The translations under genes and the position numbers were made by a program. Shown piece after piece: positions 23,701 through 30,852 of a stretch of DNA of 33,042 nt (within the stretch, counting starts at the first letter, position 1; every line of letters begins with the position of its first letter). Origin of the DNA: Pirellulales bacterium (GTDB taxonomy: Bacteria; Planctomycetota; Planctomycetia; Pirellulales; JAICIG01); NCBI GenBank assembly GCA_035533075.1, contig DATLUO010000009.1:1-33042 (forward strand), written 5' to 3'. Below the pieces are notes generated by a model. It was not told the DNA's origin and searched no databases. It saw only the letters and a program-made list of their open reading frames with translations.

Positions 23701-24327
23701 CAGGAACAGATGGCGCGGCTCGAAGACCATCTCAAGCCCCTGGCCGACGCGCAGCGGGAACTGCTGGAAGAAACCCATCATTACGCCGAGGTCGAGCAGT
23801 CGCAAGGCGAATTGACTCGCGCCCAGGCGATCAGCGTCGGCGACTTGGGAAAGCAGCAACATGAGATGTCGCAAGAGGCGGCGGAGTTGGCGGCCAAGAT
23901 GGCGGCGACTCCCGTCTTTCGGTTGGCCTTGCAGCAGGCGGACCGGCAGATGCAACGCGCCGCCCTGCTGCTCGACGGGCAGAAGACCGGCCAGCCGACG
24001 CAACAGGCGGAACAACGCGCCATCGACCTGTTGACGCACGCGGTAGAGGCCCTCAAACCGGCCGCCGGCGGGCCTCAAGAACAAGAAAGCGAATCTCAGC
24101 CGGGCGAGCAAAATGCCAACGCCGCCGACCCCAGTCAGATGCTGGCCGAGCTGAAGCTGCTAAAATGGATGCAGGACGACGTGAACCAGCGCACCGAGGC
24201 GCTCGACAAGGCCCATCGCGGCGCCGCCGAGTTGCCGCCCGACGCGCAGCGTGAATACGAGGAGCTGAGCGAGCAGCAAGGCGTGATCGCCGAGCTGACG
24301 TTGAAGTTGGCGAACGAAGAAGGCTGA
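20755..24327 (+). CDS. DUF4175-type large membrane protein with long coiled coil
   Basis: It encodes 1190 residues. Membrane helices lie at about 24-46, 55-76 and 150-170, followed by a beta-rich extracytoplasmic part (about 190-520) with Ig-like strands (EFVNPVRRLAAGQTFEVELKDAQG, VRLHYPEYTGWPAET). From about 525 to the end it is almost all charged, Gln-rich coiled coil (LRERQQGLQKKWRAAADEAGD). This layout matches the DUF4175 family as I know it. A repeat ADQGQ x3 stands at about 934-948. The function of the family is unknown. The position after the sigma factor and kinase suggests an envelope role, and the coiled coil could span the periplasm or act as a scaffold. Confidence 0.75.
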   Translation: MPHVLEQKMAAVRHRVRRSLMLDAAGRLVAVVVAAGLALGMLDYVVRYEDRGLRLMSSLALGLAMGWACYRFLWPALRARLTDVDLALQLEARLPILRDRLASAMRFLREREDDALAGSAALRRSVIAEATAEIDRLKLEETVEPRLARRSLWLAGASLVAVLALAFFNVSATGIAVARLAAPWGSTQWPKQNHLEFVNPVRRLAAGQTFEVELKDAQGARLPDAVSIQFRFPESQSSPTETSEPMRRVNDAMLARKENVTRSFSYRAVGGDDYSMEWTDLQVVEPPQIEDLSVRLHYPEYTGWPAETAEPHLRALVGTLVELSGRTSKPASAVKVHVNDDEAIPARLTDDGRRFLVPGDAASQFKVERSGAYWIELVDRDGFSSGEQTRYEIRAVEDFTPTVTIEQPQANAFVTPVANVALRVAAKDDLALAQVALRFSRSDRSQEQETEIVVYQAPQTPQPRTDAATKLESGESREVSHELDLAALGLKPGAQITLYATATDYHPHRGQSQPVRLTVITADELRERLAERQNFIVGELGRLLKLQRDARSPLADADIQLRRVGRLQRHDIDHLQSAELLQRQVERGLTSPSEGVTSQISGLLADLEQNNVDSPDVERQMRSLLDEIDRLGRDELPAIGGELTAAIKAAQVELPSGATKEAAAPPAGASAVAAPLTSAAGHQDEVIATLERLTASLAEWDNFRRFHREIATLRRQQEELNRDSADSGRQTLARDFNRLTPQEQADLGKLAARQLDLARQFDKIQERMQRTAEEAATGDPLSAGSIADALAHARQRGVSQALHESGRQIGKNQFGQATQAQRQAADDLQEMLDILANRREHELGRLVKKLREAQEQLDQLRERQQGLQKKWRAAADEAGDAVRRRELERLTRQQRDAAADTQRLARSLQRLQAERAGQQATQGGANMERAAEQADQGQADQGQADQGQAGAAAEAAAEAERDLEQAQQELAKRLAQAEADLAQEQMARLEDHLKPLADAQRELLEETHHYAEVEQSQGELTRAQAISVGDLGKQQHEMSQEAAELAAKMAATPVFRLALQQADRQMQRAALLLDGQKTGQPTQQAEQRAIDLLTHAVEALKPAAGGPQEQESESQPGEQNANAADPSQMLAELKLLKWMQDDVNQRTEALDKAHRGAAELPPDAQREYEELSEQQGVIAELTLKLANEEG
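23554..23598 (+). repeat. Coding 15-bp tandem repeat (ADQGQ x3)
   Basis: Three 15-base units encode ADQGQ, in frame, within the DUF4175 coiled coil. They differ only at a few third positions. An alanine/glutamate-rich stretch (AAAEAAAEAERD) follows directly. Confidence 0.8.
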
Positions 24328-24621
24328 TTGCGAGTGTTAGCCGCGACAAAGACATACCTTGACCTTGTCAAAAGAGTCCCGCTGAGGCCGATTCAGTCGG
24401 AAGCCGAGTTGGACCGCGCGATTGCAGCCATTGATCGGCTTTTGGAACGGCCTTCGCTGTCGCGCGATGAAGACGACTATCTCGATGTGTTAAGCGACCT
24501 GGTGTTTAAGTACGAACAGGCCGTGCATCCGCTCGCACCGGTCGGTTCGCGGCAAAGTTCCACGAGAAAACAAACGAGCACCCGACAGCGTCATGGGAGG
24601 AAATCGGATGAGTCCCTTTAG
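24328..24621 (+). pseudogene. HigA-type antitoxin lacking its HTH domain
   Basis: The frame opens with TTG 24328 (or GTG 24334) immediately after the DUF4175 stop, with GAAGG five bases before the TTG. Residues 8-71 (TYLDLVKRVPLRPIQSEAELDRAIA, DEDDYLDVLSDLVFKYEQAVHPLAPV) match the N-terminal dimerisation half of HigA-like antitoxins of about 130 residues. The helix-turn-helix half is gone, replaced by a basic tail (RKQTSTRQRHGRKSDESL) that looks like shifted frame. No HigB toxin gene precedes it. It could still be translated from the operon, but it could not bind DNA as HigA does. Confidence 0.7.
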
Positions 24622-24702
24622 AACTTTCGCAGCGACCGCTACCATCAACCACAGCAGCGCTTTCAAGGTGAACTGCGGGCGGCAACCCGGACGGTGGCGG
24701 AG

Positions 24703-25059
24703 CTACATTTTTACCGTCGCCGCCGACAGCACGCTCCCGATCTCCTCGACCGCCGTCGTGAGCGATCGCACGGCCATTTTATAGTTCGTGTGATCCGAGA
24801 CCTGCGGTTGCAACTCGGCGAACTTGGCGGCCGCTTCCCGCAGGCCGGCATGCTTTTTATGAACCAGCTTCAGATATTCGGCCGAGTCCTGGGCGGTCCA
24901 GGCCGGCCCCAACGCCAGGCAGAAGTCGTAGAGCGTGCGGACGACCTCCATCAGTTCGTCGTCGTCTTCGGCCTCTTCCGAGTGCTTGACGAACGTGCGC
25001 ACCACCCAGATGTGGCTGACCAGCGCGTCGATCCGCCGCATGGCTTCGTCGGCAGTCAT
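24703..25059 (-). CDS. Small helical protein linked to the transporter gene
   Basis: It encodes 118 residues (MTADEAMRRIDALVSHIWVVRTFV to VLSAATVKM). It is soluble, acidic and predicted all-alpha (HSEEAEDDDELMEVVRTLYDFCLALG), with no signal peptide or known motif. It starts 18 bases after the stop of the duplicated transporter gene on the same strand, so it is probably in the same transcript. A regulatory or partner role is only inference. It ends convergent with the HigA scrap. Confidence 0.65.
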   Translation of the reverse strand: MTADEAMRRIDALVSHIWVVRTFVKHSEEAEDDDELMEVVRTLYDFCLALGPAWTAQDSAEYLKLVHKKHAGLREAAAKFAELQPQVSDHTNYKMAVRSLTTAVEEIGSVLSAATVKM

Positions 25060-25077
25060 GGCAGGTCCCTCGCAACA

Positions 25078-26118
25078 TCACGTGCCGACGGGCTGGGTGC
25101 CCGCGGGCCCGTGGGCCGGTGTCTTGGCCGCGGGGGCATGTCCGCCACGGGGAGCAAACACCAGCACCGTCACCGCGCCCGCCACAACCAGGATCAGGCC
25201 CGCATAGAAGATCGGATGGATCGAGCTGGCGCCCTGAAGCTGAATGCCGATCAACGTGTTGATCACCGGAGCGCATCCGAAGACCAGCGGCATGACGTAG
25301 ATCGGCTTGCCACCGAAGTTGAAGGCCATGATCACTCCCAACGCGCCCACGGCCCCCGCGGCGCCGCCGGCCAGGCTCCACAAGCTGCCGTTATAGGTGA
25401 AGCTGCTGTCCTCCGTCGTGAACAGCAAGATGAAGACCGGCACCAGCACGGCGATGACGAAATACGATACGCCCACGCAAACCAGCGGCCGCAAGCGGCT
25501 GCCCTGCATCAGCATCTGGCCCTTGTGCAACATCGGGCCATACACGCCCCAGCACAGGGCCGTCATCGCCACGCACAGCGTGACCACCGCCGTCTGGACC
25601 AGCGACACTTCGGCCGGCGCGTGGTCCGCCGCCTGGGCCACGGCGGCCGGCGCGGCGGACGGCTTGAACACCAGCACCGTCACGGCGCCGGCGGCCACGA
25701 TAATCAGCCCCGCCACGAACAACGCGCTCGGCCGGCCGTGATCGCGGTGCGTCCACATCGTGTAAAGCGTGTTGACCACCGGAGCGCAGCCAAACACCAG
25801 CGGCATCACGTAGATCGGCTTGCCGCCGCTGGTAAAGGCCAGGATGATGCCCAGCGCCCCCAAGGCTCCCGCGGCGCCGGCGATCAAACTCCACAGCGTG
25901 CCGGAAAACGTCCAGCCGCCCCGCTCCGGCCGCAGCCTGAGCAGCACGCCGGGCGCGATGATGGCAATCACAAAGTAGGCCAGGCCGACGCAGATGAACG
26001 GCCGCCAGTGGGCATGGGCGCCCATGTCGCGTTGGCCCTGGTTCAGCACGGGACCATACACGCCCCAGCACAGTGCCGTGAGACCGACAAACAACAACGC
26101 CAAAACGAAATTCTTCAT
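25078..26118 (-). CDS. Ten-helix membrane protein made of two duplicated five-helix halves (DMT/EamA-like)
   Basis: It encodes 346 residues. Residues 4-151 and 175-321 are clear repeats: ALCWGVYGPVLNQGQ / ALCWGVYGPMLHKGQ, then GTLWSLIAGAAGALGALG / GSLWSLAGGAAGAVGALG, then GGKPIYVMPLVFGCAPVVNTL / GGKPIYVMPLVFGCAPVINTL, then AGAVTVLVF in both. The offset is 171-172 residues. Each half has about five hydrophobic helices, so the halves would sit in opposite orientation, as in drug/metabolite transporters. The joining linker is Ala/His/Pro-rich (152-172), and the tail is similar. The substrate is unknown, and the family name is my structural guess. It has its own promoter in the gap before 26119. 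Confidence 0.75.
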   Translation of the reverse strand: MKNFVLALLFVGLTALCWGVYGPVLNQGQRDMGAHAHWRPFICVGLAYFVIAIIAPGVLLRLRPERGGWTFSGTLWSLIAGAAGALGALGIILAFTSGGKPIYVMPLVFGCAPVVNTLYTMWTHRDHGRPSALFVAGLIIVAAGAVTVLVFKPSAAPAAVAQAADHAPAEVSLVQTAVVTLCVAMTALCWGVYGPMLHKGQMLMQGSRLRPLVCVGVSYFVIAVLVPVFILLFTTEDSSFTYNGSLWSLAGGAAGAVGALGVIMAFNFGGKPIYVMPLVFGCAPVINTLIGIQLQGASSIHPIFYAGLILVVAGAVTVLVFAPRGGHAPAAKTPAHGPAGTQPVGT

Positions 26119-26304
26119 GGAGAAATTGGGGACCAGGCAGGGTGGAGGGCGGCAACTCGCGATACGCTGTGCCTAGTGTAACAACCGCTGGCCCGATTTG
26201 CACGCAGGCAGCCATCGTCGTAGGGTGGGACCAACTCAACGTTAAGATGCTGCGAGAAGGAGCGAGGCCGCGTTTTCCGCGCTTCCACGGCCCGGCGAAT
26301 ACCG

Positions 26305-26310
26305 TACAAT
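26305..26310 (+). promoter_or_regulatory. Possible -10 element for the microprotein-apt operon
   Basis: TACAAT lies 36 bases before the microprotein ATG at 26346. A -35 match is poor (TTCCAC at 26283-26288, spacing 16). AGGAG (26334-26338) gives the ribosome-binding site seven bases before the ATG. Confidence 0.35.
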
Positions 26311-26345
26311 GCGGACGTTGGCCCACTCACCCCAGGAGATGTCCG

Positions 26346-26465
26346 ATGCTCGACATGGTCGCTTCGCATCCCGCGATTTCGGCGGCGATGGCGGTGGTCT
26401 TGGCCGCCTGCATGGGACTGGCGGCCGCCGCCGGCATCGTGGGATACCTGAACCGCAGCAGCTGA
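26346..26465 (+). CDS. 39-residue single-helix membrane microprotein, coupled to apt
   Basis: The ORF starts MLDMVASHPAISAAM, contains one hydrophobic helix (about residues 10-34) and ends YLNRSS. AGGAG at 26334-26338 is ideally spaced (seven bases). The stop TGA (26463-26465) is directly followed by the ATG of apt (26466), so apt has no room for its own ribosome-binding site outside this gene and is probably translated by coupling. It is too small for a domain call, and no family is recognised. It could be a real membrane peptide or mainly a translation leader. Confidence 0.6.
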   Translation: MLDMVASHPAISAAMAVVLAACMGLAAAAGIVGYLNRSS

Positions 26466-26999
26466 ATGAAATCCACCGACGCGCTCGATCTCAGACAATT
26501 CATCCGCACGATCGCCGACTTTCCCAAGCCGGGCATTCTGTTTCGCGACATCACGCCGCTGCTGGCCGACGCCGACGCGCTGCGGGAAACGGTCAAACGG
26601 CTCGCCGATCCGTTCCGGAATGAAGACATCGACGCGATCGCCGCCGCCGAGGCCCGCGGATTCATCTTCGCGGCCCCCCTGGCGATCGAATTGGGCAAAG
26701 GCTTCGTGCCGGTGCGCAAGCCGGGCAAGCTCCCCTTCGAAACACGCCGCTTCAGCTACGATCTGGAGTATGGCAATGACAGCCTGGAGATTCACAGCGA
26801 CGGCCTGGCCGCGGGCGCCCGCGTGCTGTTGGTCGACGACCTGCTGGCCACCGGCGGCACGATGCAGGCCTGCTGCCGGCTGGTCGAAGGCTGCGGCGCG
26901 CAAATCGTCGGTTGCGCTTTTGTGATCGAACTGACCGGGCTGGGCGGCGCGAAACGCATCGCTCCGCACAAGACGTTCAGCTTGCTGAAATTTGAATGA
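26466..26999 (+). CDS. apt: Adenine phosphoribosyltransferase
   Basis: It encodes 177 residues, usual for the family. It makes AMP from adenine and PRPP in purine salvage, in the cytoplasm. [15 protein letters not shown] near the N-terminus is the Apt signature. [15 protein letters not shown] binds the base, and [14 protein letters not shown] (120-133) is the PRPP-binding motif with the two Asp. [11 protein letters not shown] is the flexible loop. It starts directly after the stop of the 39-residue microprotein and is followed after 19 bases by the PQQ-propeller gene. Confidence 0.95.
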   Translation: MKSTDALDLRQFIRTIADFPKPGILFRDITPLLADADALRETVKRLADPFRNEDIDAIAAAEARGFIFAAPLAIELGKGFVPVRKPGKLPFETRRFSYDLEYGNDSLEIHSDGLAAGARVLLVDDLLATGGTMQACCRLVEGCGAQIVGCAFVIELTGLGGAKRIAPHKTFSLLKFE

Positions 27000-27018
27000 C
27001 CTCAATTGAGAGATTTGC

Positions 27019-28260
27019 ATGAGCCGGCCGGTCGCCGTTTGCTTGTTGATGTGGCTACTGTTGCCGCACGTTGTCTTTGCCGATGCTGCGGGCGATTGGC
27101 CGTCGTGGCGCGGGCCGCGACGCGATGCCCGTTGTGACGAAAAGGGGCTGCTCGGCGCATGGCCCGAAGGCGGGCCGAAACTGGTATGGCAGGCCGACGG
27201 TCTGGGCGAGGGCTTTTCGGCGCCCAGCGTCGCCGGCAACCTGGTCTACGTCATGGGCAACAAAGACGGGCAAGAGTGGGTGTTGGCCCTCGACCGCACG
27301 AAGCAGGGCCAAGGTGTGTGGGCGGTGCCGACCGGACCCGTGCGTAGCAACGGCGGCGGATACCCTGGCCCGCGAGCGACACCCACGGTCGACGGCAACC
27401 GCGTCTTTGCTTTGGGGCTGAACGGCGACCTAGTGTGCCTTGATGCCGAGACGGGCAACTTGCATTGGCGGCACGATCTCGTGGCCGACTTCGGTGGCCG
27501 CGTGGGAGGCTGGGGATATTGCGAATCGGTCCTGGTCGACGACAAGTGGGTGCTCTGCACACCCGGCGGCGATCAGGCCACGATCGTGGCCCTGCTCAAG
27601 ACCAGCGGCAAGCCTGTCTGGGCCTCGGCCATCGGCGATACCGCCGATTACGCCTCGATCGTGCCGATTCAGGTGTCGGGCACCAAGCAGTATGTGCAGT
27701 TGACCCATCAGGGCGTGGTGGGAGTCGAAGCCAAGAAGGGCGCGTTGCTGTGGCGATACAACAAACCGGCCAATGGCACCGCCAACTGTTCGACGCCGGT
27801 CTTCTTCGACGACAGCGTTTTTGCCGCCTCCGGATATGGCACCGGGGGCGGCCTGGTACACCTCTCGAAGAAGCGAAAAATGTGGGAAGCCACCGAGGTC
27901 TACTTCACCTCCGAGATGAAGAACCATCACGGCGGAATGGTAGTGGTCGAGGGCCACCTCTACGGCTGCGACGATCCGGGAATCCTCCGCTGCCTCGATT
28001 TCAAGACGGGCAAATCGCTGTGGCAAGACCGAAGCTGCGGCAAGTGCTCCCTGCTCTATGCCGACGGCATGCTTTATTGCCGCAACGAGCAAGGGCTGGT
28101 CAGCCTGGTGCGGGCTTCGCCGATGGGCTTTGAGCTGAAGGGGCGTTTCCAGCAACCGGACCGTAGCGACCGAAACGCCTGGCCTCATCCCGTGATTGCG
28201 GGCGGGCAACTCTATCTGCGCGATCAGGACAAGTTGTTCTGCTACGACTTGCGAAACTAG
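27019..28260 (+). CDS. Exported PQQ-like beta-propeller protein
   Basis: It encodes 413 residues. A signal peptide (about 1-21, VCLLMWLLLPHVVFA) is followed by DWPSWRGPRRDA, the standard opening of planctomycete PQQ-type propeller proteins. Blades are seen as repeated strands with VYVMGNKDGQEWVLALD, VFALGLNGDLVCLDAETGNLHWRHDL, KWVLCTPGGDQATIVALLKTSGKPVWAS and GILRCLDFKTGKSLWQDRSCGK. Cys pairs near 300-345 (CDD, CLDF, CGKCS) are notable. Members usually act as scaffolds or dehydrogenase-like proteins in the periplasm; bound PQQ is not certain. It sits 19 bases after apt in an apparent operon. Confidence 0.85.
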   Translation: MSRPVAVCLLMWLLLPHVVFADAAGDWPSWRGPRRDARCDEKGLLGAWPEGGPKLVWQADGLGEGFSAPSVAGNLVYVMGNKDGQEWVLALDRTKQGQGVWAVPTGPVRSNGGGYPGPRATPTVDGNRVFALGLNGDLVCLDAETGNLHWRHDLVADFGGRVGGWGYCESVLVDDKWVLCTPGGDQATIVALLKTSGKPVWASAIGDTADYASIVPIQVSGTKQYVQLTHQGVVGVEAKKGALLWRYNKPANGTANCSTPVFFDDSVFAASGYGTGGGLVHLSKKRKMWEATEVYFTSEMKNHHGGMVVVEGHLYGCDDPGILRCLDFKTGKSLWQDRSCGKCSLLYADGMLYCRNEQGLVSLVRASPMGFELKGRFQQPDRSDRNAWPHPVIAGGQLYLRDQDKLFCYDLRN

Positions 28261-28305
28261 CGGAGCGGTGCGATGCTTTTTGCGACATCCCACAAAGCAC
28301 TGCTG

Positions 28306-28512
28306 CTATTCGGAAGCAGGTTGGCCTGGGATCGCGTACCGTCGCAGGATCTTGAGCACGTGCTCGGCGGTCTCGCCGTCGATGGCGACGCCGGGCGTGC
28401 CGACAATGGTCAGCAGCCATTTGCCGCCTCCTTGGTCGGTGACGCACGTGATATGGTCGATCGACACCAGCCGCTGAGCGCCTGCGGTCAACTCGATGAA
28501 ACGTTGCTTCAT
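28306..28512 (-). CDS. Small conserved protein, unknown function
   Basis: It encodes 68 residues starting MKQRFIELTAGAQRLVSIDHITCV. The ATG at 28510-28512 is chosen because the longer frame upstream is compositionally non-coding. Strands alternate (RLVSIDHITCVTD, KWLLTIVGTPGVAI), ending in a helix (DGETAEHVLKILRRYA). The layout of a beta-rich start with a helix end recalls small planctomycete proteins whose function is unknown. It converges on the PQQ-propeller gene. Confidence 0.6.
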   Translation of the reverse strand: MKQRFIELTAGAQRLVSIDHITCVTDQGGGKWLLTIVGTPGVAIDGETAEHVLKILRRYAIPGQPASE

Positions 28513-28796
28513 GGCCTGCCAGCCCTGTAAAAGAGAACTCCGCCCCCAGCCGCCTCTCGATATCCGATTCCCGCAAAAACAGCGCTGATTATCTAAAAAT
28601 TCTGAGGAATGGCAAATCCGAATTGCGAGAATCGCCGGGGAGCCAAGAATGGGAGGGGTTTTAGCGCCCGATTTCGGGGGGCCGAAGCAGGAACTGACCG
28701 CCTGCGCGCCTGGAAAGCGCGAGCGCCGGCCGAGGCTTGGTGTCAAAACCGACCGGCGGCAGGGAAATTCCCGATGCGAACAATTAGGGGCGAAAC
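28513..28796. other. Intergenic region without visible gene
   Basis: The stretch between the small conserved gene and the MFS stop has a lower GC part near 28585-28630 that could hold the promoter of the minus-strand small gene. No other structure was recognised. Confidence 0.4.
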
Positions 28797-30518
28797 TCAC
28801 TCCGGCAACGGCTTGCCTTTTGTTTCGGGGGCGAAGGGCAGCACCAACAGACCCAGCAAGAAAACGCTGCACATGCTGACGCCGGCGTACCGCATCGGCT
28901 CGCTCTTGCCGGCGAACACTTCACTGGTCAGCAATCCCAGGGCCGACGGCCCGGCGGCCGCCACAAGCCGCCCCACATTGTAGCAAAACGACGTTCCGGT
29001 GCTGCGAAGGTGCGTGGGAAACAACTCGGGAAAATAGATCGCATAGCCGCCAAACAGCGACAGTTGGCAGAAACCCATCAACGGAATCATCCAGAACACG
29101 TCGGTGATGGTTTGAAAATACCAGAAGACCATCGCCGTGCTCAGGGTGGCGAGGACGAACGAAATGGCGAAGGTCGGCCGCCGGCCGAGCAGGTGCGTGA
29201 CCCGGCTAAAGGCGTAGATGCCGAAGAACGCGCCCAGGTTCAGCATCACCGAGGTCAAGGCGGCCCACAGCGTCAGGCGGCCGTTGATGTCGCGGGTCCG
29301 TTTGCCGATGCGGTCGATGTGCGCCTCGACGTCGTCGCTGCCCTGGCTGGCCGCGTCCAGATAGGCTTGCCGCCGCTGCCGCTCCTCGGCGGTCTGCGGC
29401 GCGAGTTTTTTTGCGGGGTTGCCTTGGTCCAGGGCGTTCAACAGCGCCTCCGGCGTGGCGGTTTCGCCCGATTGAAAAAGATCGACGGCGGCCGCGTAGA
29501 GCCGCTCGGCGTCGCGCGTGCCCGGTTCGGGGCTGAGCAGGTGCGAGGGCTGAATCTTGTCGCTGGCTTTCTCCAGTGCCGATCGATCGGAAAGAACCAG
29601 GGCCAGAAAGCTCCGATCGAGGGCGCCGCCGCCACGCTGGCGAGCTTCGGCCTCGAAGGTCTTGCGAAACACGAGCCGGGTCAGGTCGATGCTGAAAAAC
29701 CCGATGGCCCACAGCCCCACGACTCCGCAAAACGCCAGGCCCAGGCCGACCAAGGCATGCGAGCGCCAGCGCGGGTTGCCGAACAACTCCGCATAAGAGC
29801 CGAGCTTCTTGGCCACCTCGCCTTCGGTGGCTTTCGCCCTCCAGCGCTCCGGCTCTTTCAACTTCCGCCGAATCAAGATGGCCAGCAATGCCGGCACCGT
29901 GCCCACGACGAACATCACCCGCCAGGCGCTCACCGAAGTGAATCCCAACTGCTCGGCGAAGAACCGCTCCAGCGCACCGGTTTCTTCCAGCCGCCCCAGA
30001 CCAAGGCTGATCAACGCGGCCGAAATGTTGCCGATGGCCGACAGGGCCTGCAACAGCCCCAGGGCGAAGGGCCGCGCGCGGTCGGGCATGACCTCCGCCA
30101 CCAGCGCCACGCCCACGGCGAATTCGCCGCCCACGCCCAGGCCCGTCAAAAACCGGTAGAGGGCAAAGTCCCAGATGGTGCGCGAAAAGGCGCTCAAGCC
30201 GGTGCAGAGCGAGTAGATCAAAATCGTCCAGAGCATCGTTCGCGCGCGGCCGATGCGGTCGCCGAGCACGCCGAAGGCAAGTCCGCCGACGGCCCAGCCG
30301 ATCAAGAAAATCGAGGTCGCATAGCCGCCGAATTTGTCGATGCTCGGATCGGACGGCGGCAGGCCCAGCAAGTCGGTGCATGCCGGGCGCCGCGCCAGGT
30401 TGAACAACTGTTGGTCCATCGTGTCGAACAGCCACCCCAGGGCCGCGACGACAAACACGAACCAGTGATAGCGGGTCAGCTCGCGATACCAGGGACGGCG
30501 ATCGGCGTCGGAAGACAT
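28797..30518 (-). CDS. MFS transporter (sugar/aromatic-acid type) with large insert
   Basis: It encodes 573 residues from ATG 30518; an upstream GTG-type start at 30569 is unlikely. Twelve helices are expected. The signature loop GDRIGRARTM (87-95) follows helix 2, and LTGLGVGGEFAVGVALVAEVMPDRARP (125-150) is typical of sugar and organic-acid carriers. PELFPTHLRSTGTSFCYNVGR is seen near the end. Between helix 7 (about 254-278) and helix 8 (about 415-436) there is an insert of about 130 residues with hydrophilic helices (DRSFLALVLSDRSALEKASD, TAEERQRRQAYLDAA), predicted to be outside the cytoplasm. The substrate is unknown. No other gene is in its operon. Confidence 0.85.
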   Translation of the reverse strand: MSSDADRRPWYRELTRYHWFVFVVAALGWLFDTMDQQLFNLARRPACTDLLGLPPSDPSIDKFGGYATSIFLIGWAVGGLAFGVLGDRIGRARTMLWTILIYSLCTGLSAFSRTIWDFALYRFLTGLGVGGEFAVGVALVAEVMPDRARPFALGLLQALSAIGNISAALISLGLGRLEETGALERFFAEQLGFTSVSAWRVMFVVGTVPALLAILIRRKLKEPERWRAKATEGEVAKKLGSYAELFGNPRWRSHALVGLGLAFCGVVGLWAIGFFSIDLTRLVFRKTFEAEARQRGGGALDRSFLALVLSDRSALEKASDKIQPSHLLSPEPGTRDAERLYAAAVDLFQSGETATPEALLNALDQGNPAKKLAPQTAEERQRRQAYLDAASQGSDDVEAHIDRIGKRTRDINGRLTLWAALTSVMLNLGAFFGIYAFSRVTHLLGRRPTFAISFVLATLSTAMVFWYFQTITDVFWMIPLMGFCQLSLFGGYAIYFPELFPTHLRSTGTSFCYNVGRLVAAAGPSALGLLTSEVFAGKSEPMRYAGVSMCSVFLLGLLVLPFAPETKGKPLPE

Positions 30519-30674
30519 GCGGTAATCCTGAGGCTGGACAAATCGAGCGGCTGCGTCGAAATTGACCAAACGCCGCGCCGCCCGTCAAGGGTTGGGGCCG
30601 TTGACTTCGACCGCCGCGCCGGCTGAAGCACCGCAACCGTTGGTTCGGAATGCTGGACGCCAAAGATCGCGACG

Positions 30675-30851
30675 ATGGTGTCTCGCTTGACAAGATTCGG
30701 CTCGAAGCCGACCGGCGAAGATTACGGCCCGCTGCTGGATATCTCCAAGCCTGATGGCTGCCTGCTGGCTGTCAACGGCATCGAGTCCGCGGCGGCGCTC
30801 GACCTGCACTACCTGCCGAACAACGGCGTCGCGGCCACGCTCTGCGTTTTG
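30675..30851 (+). other. Possible gene fragment
   Basis: A short plus-strand frame reads GEDYGPLLDISKPDGCLLAVNGIESAAAL, then LHYLPNNGVAATLCVLA, with coding-like codon use, and then runs into the 3' end of the opposite gene (stop at 30853). No family is recognised and no clear ribosome-binding site was found. It may be a relic. Confidence 0.25.
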
Positions 30852-30852
30852 G

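Noticed and set aside
24694-26181. A 495-codon open frame antisense to the duplicated transporter
   Set aside because: The repeated HRH/RHDD composition only mirrors the transporter's duplication; no ribosome-binding site or domain is visible.
29010-30626. A 538-codon open frame antisense to the MFS gene
   Set aside because: It has a low-complexity Arg/Gln/Gly composition and no motif, and the opposite strand holds a clear twelve-helix carrier.
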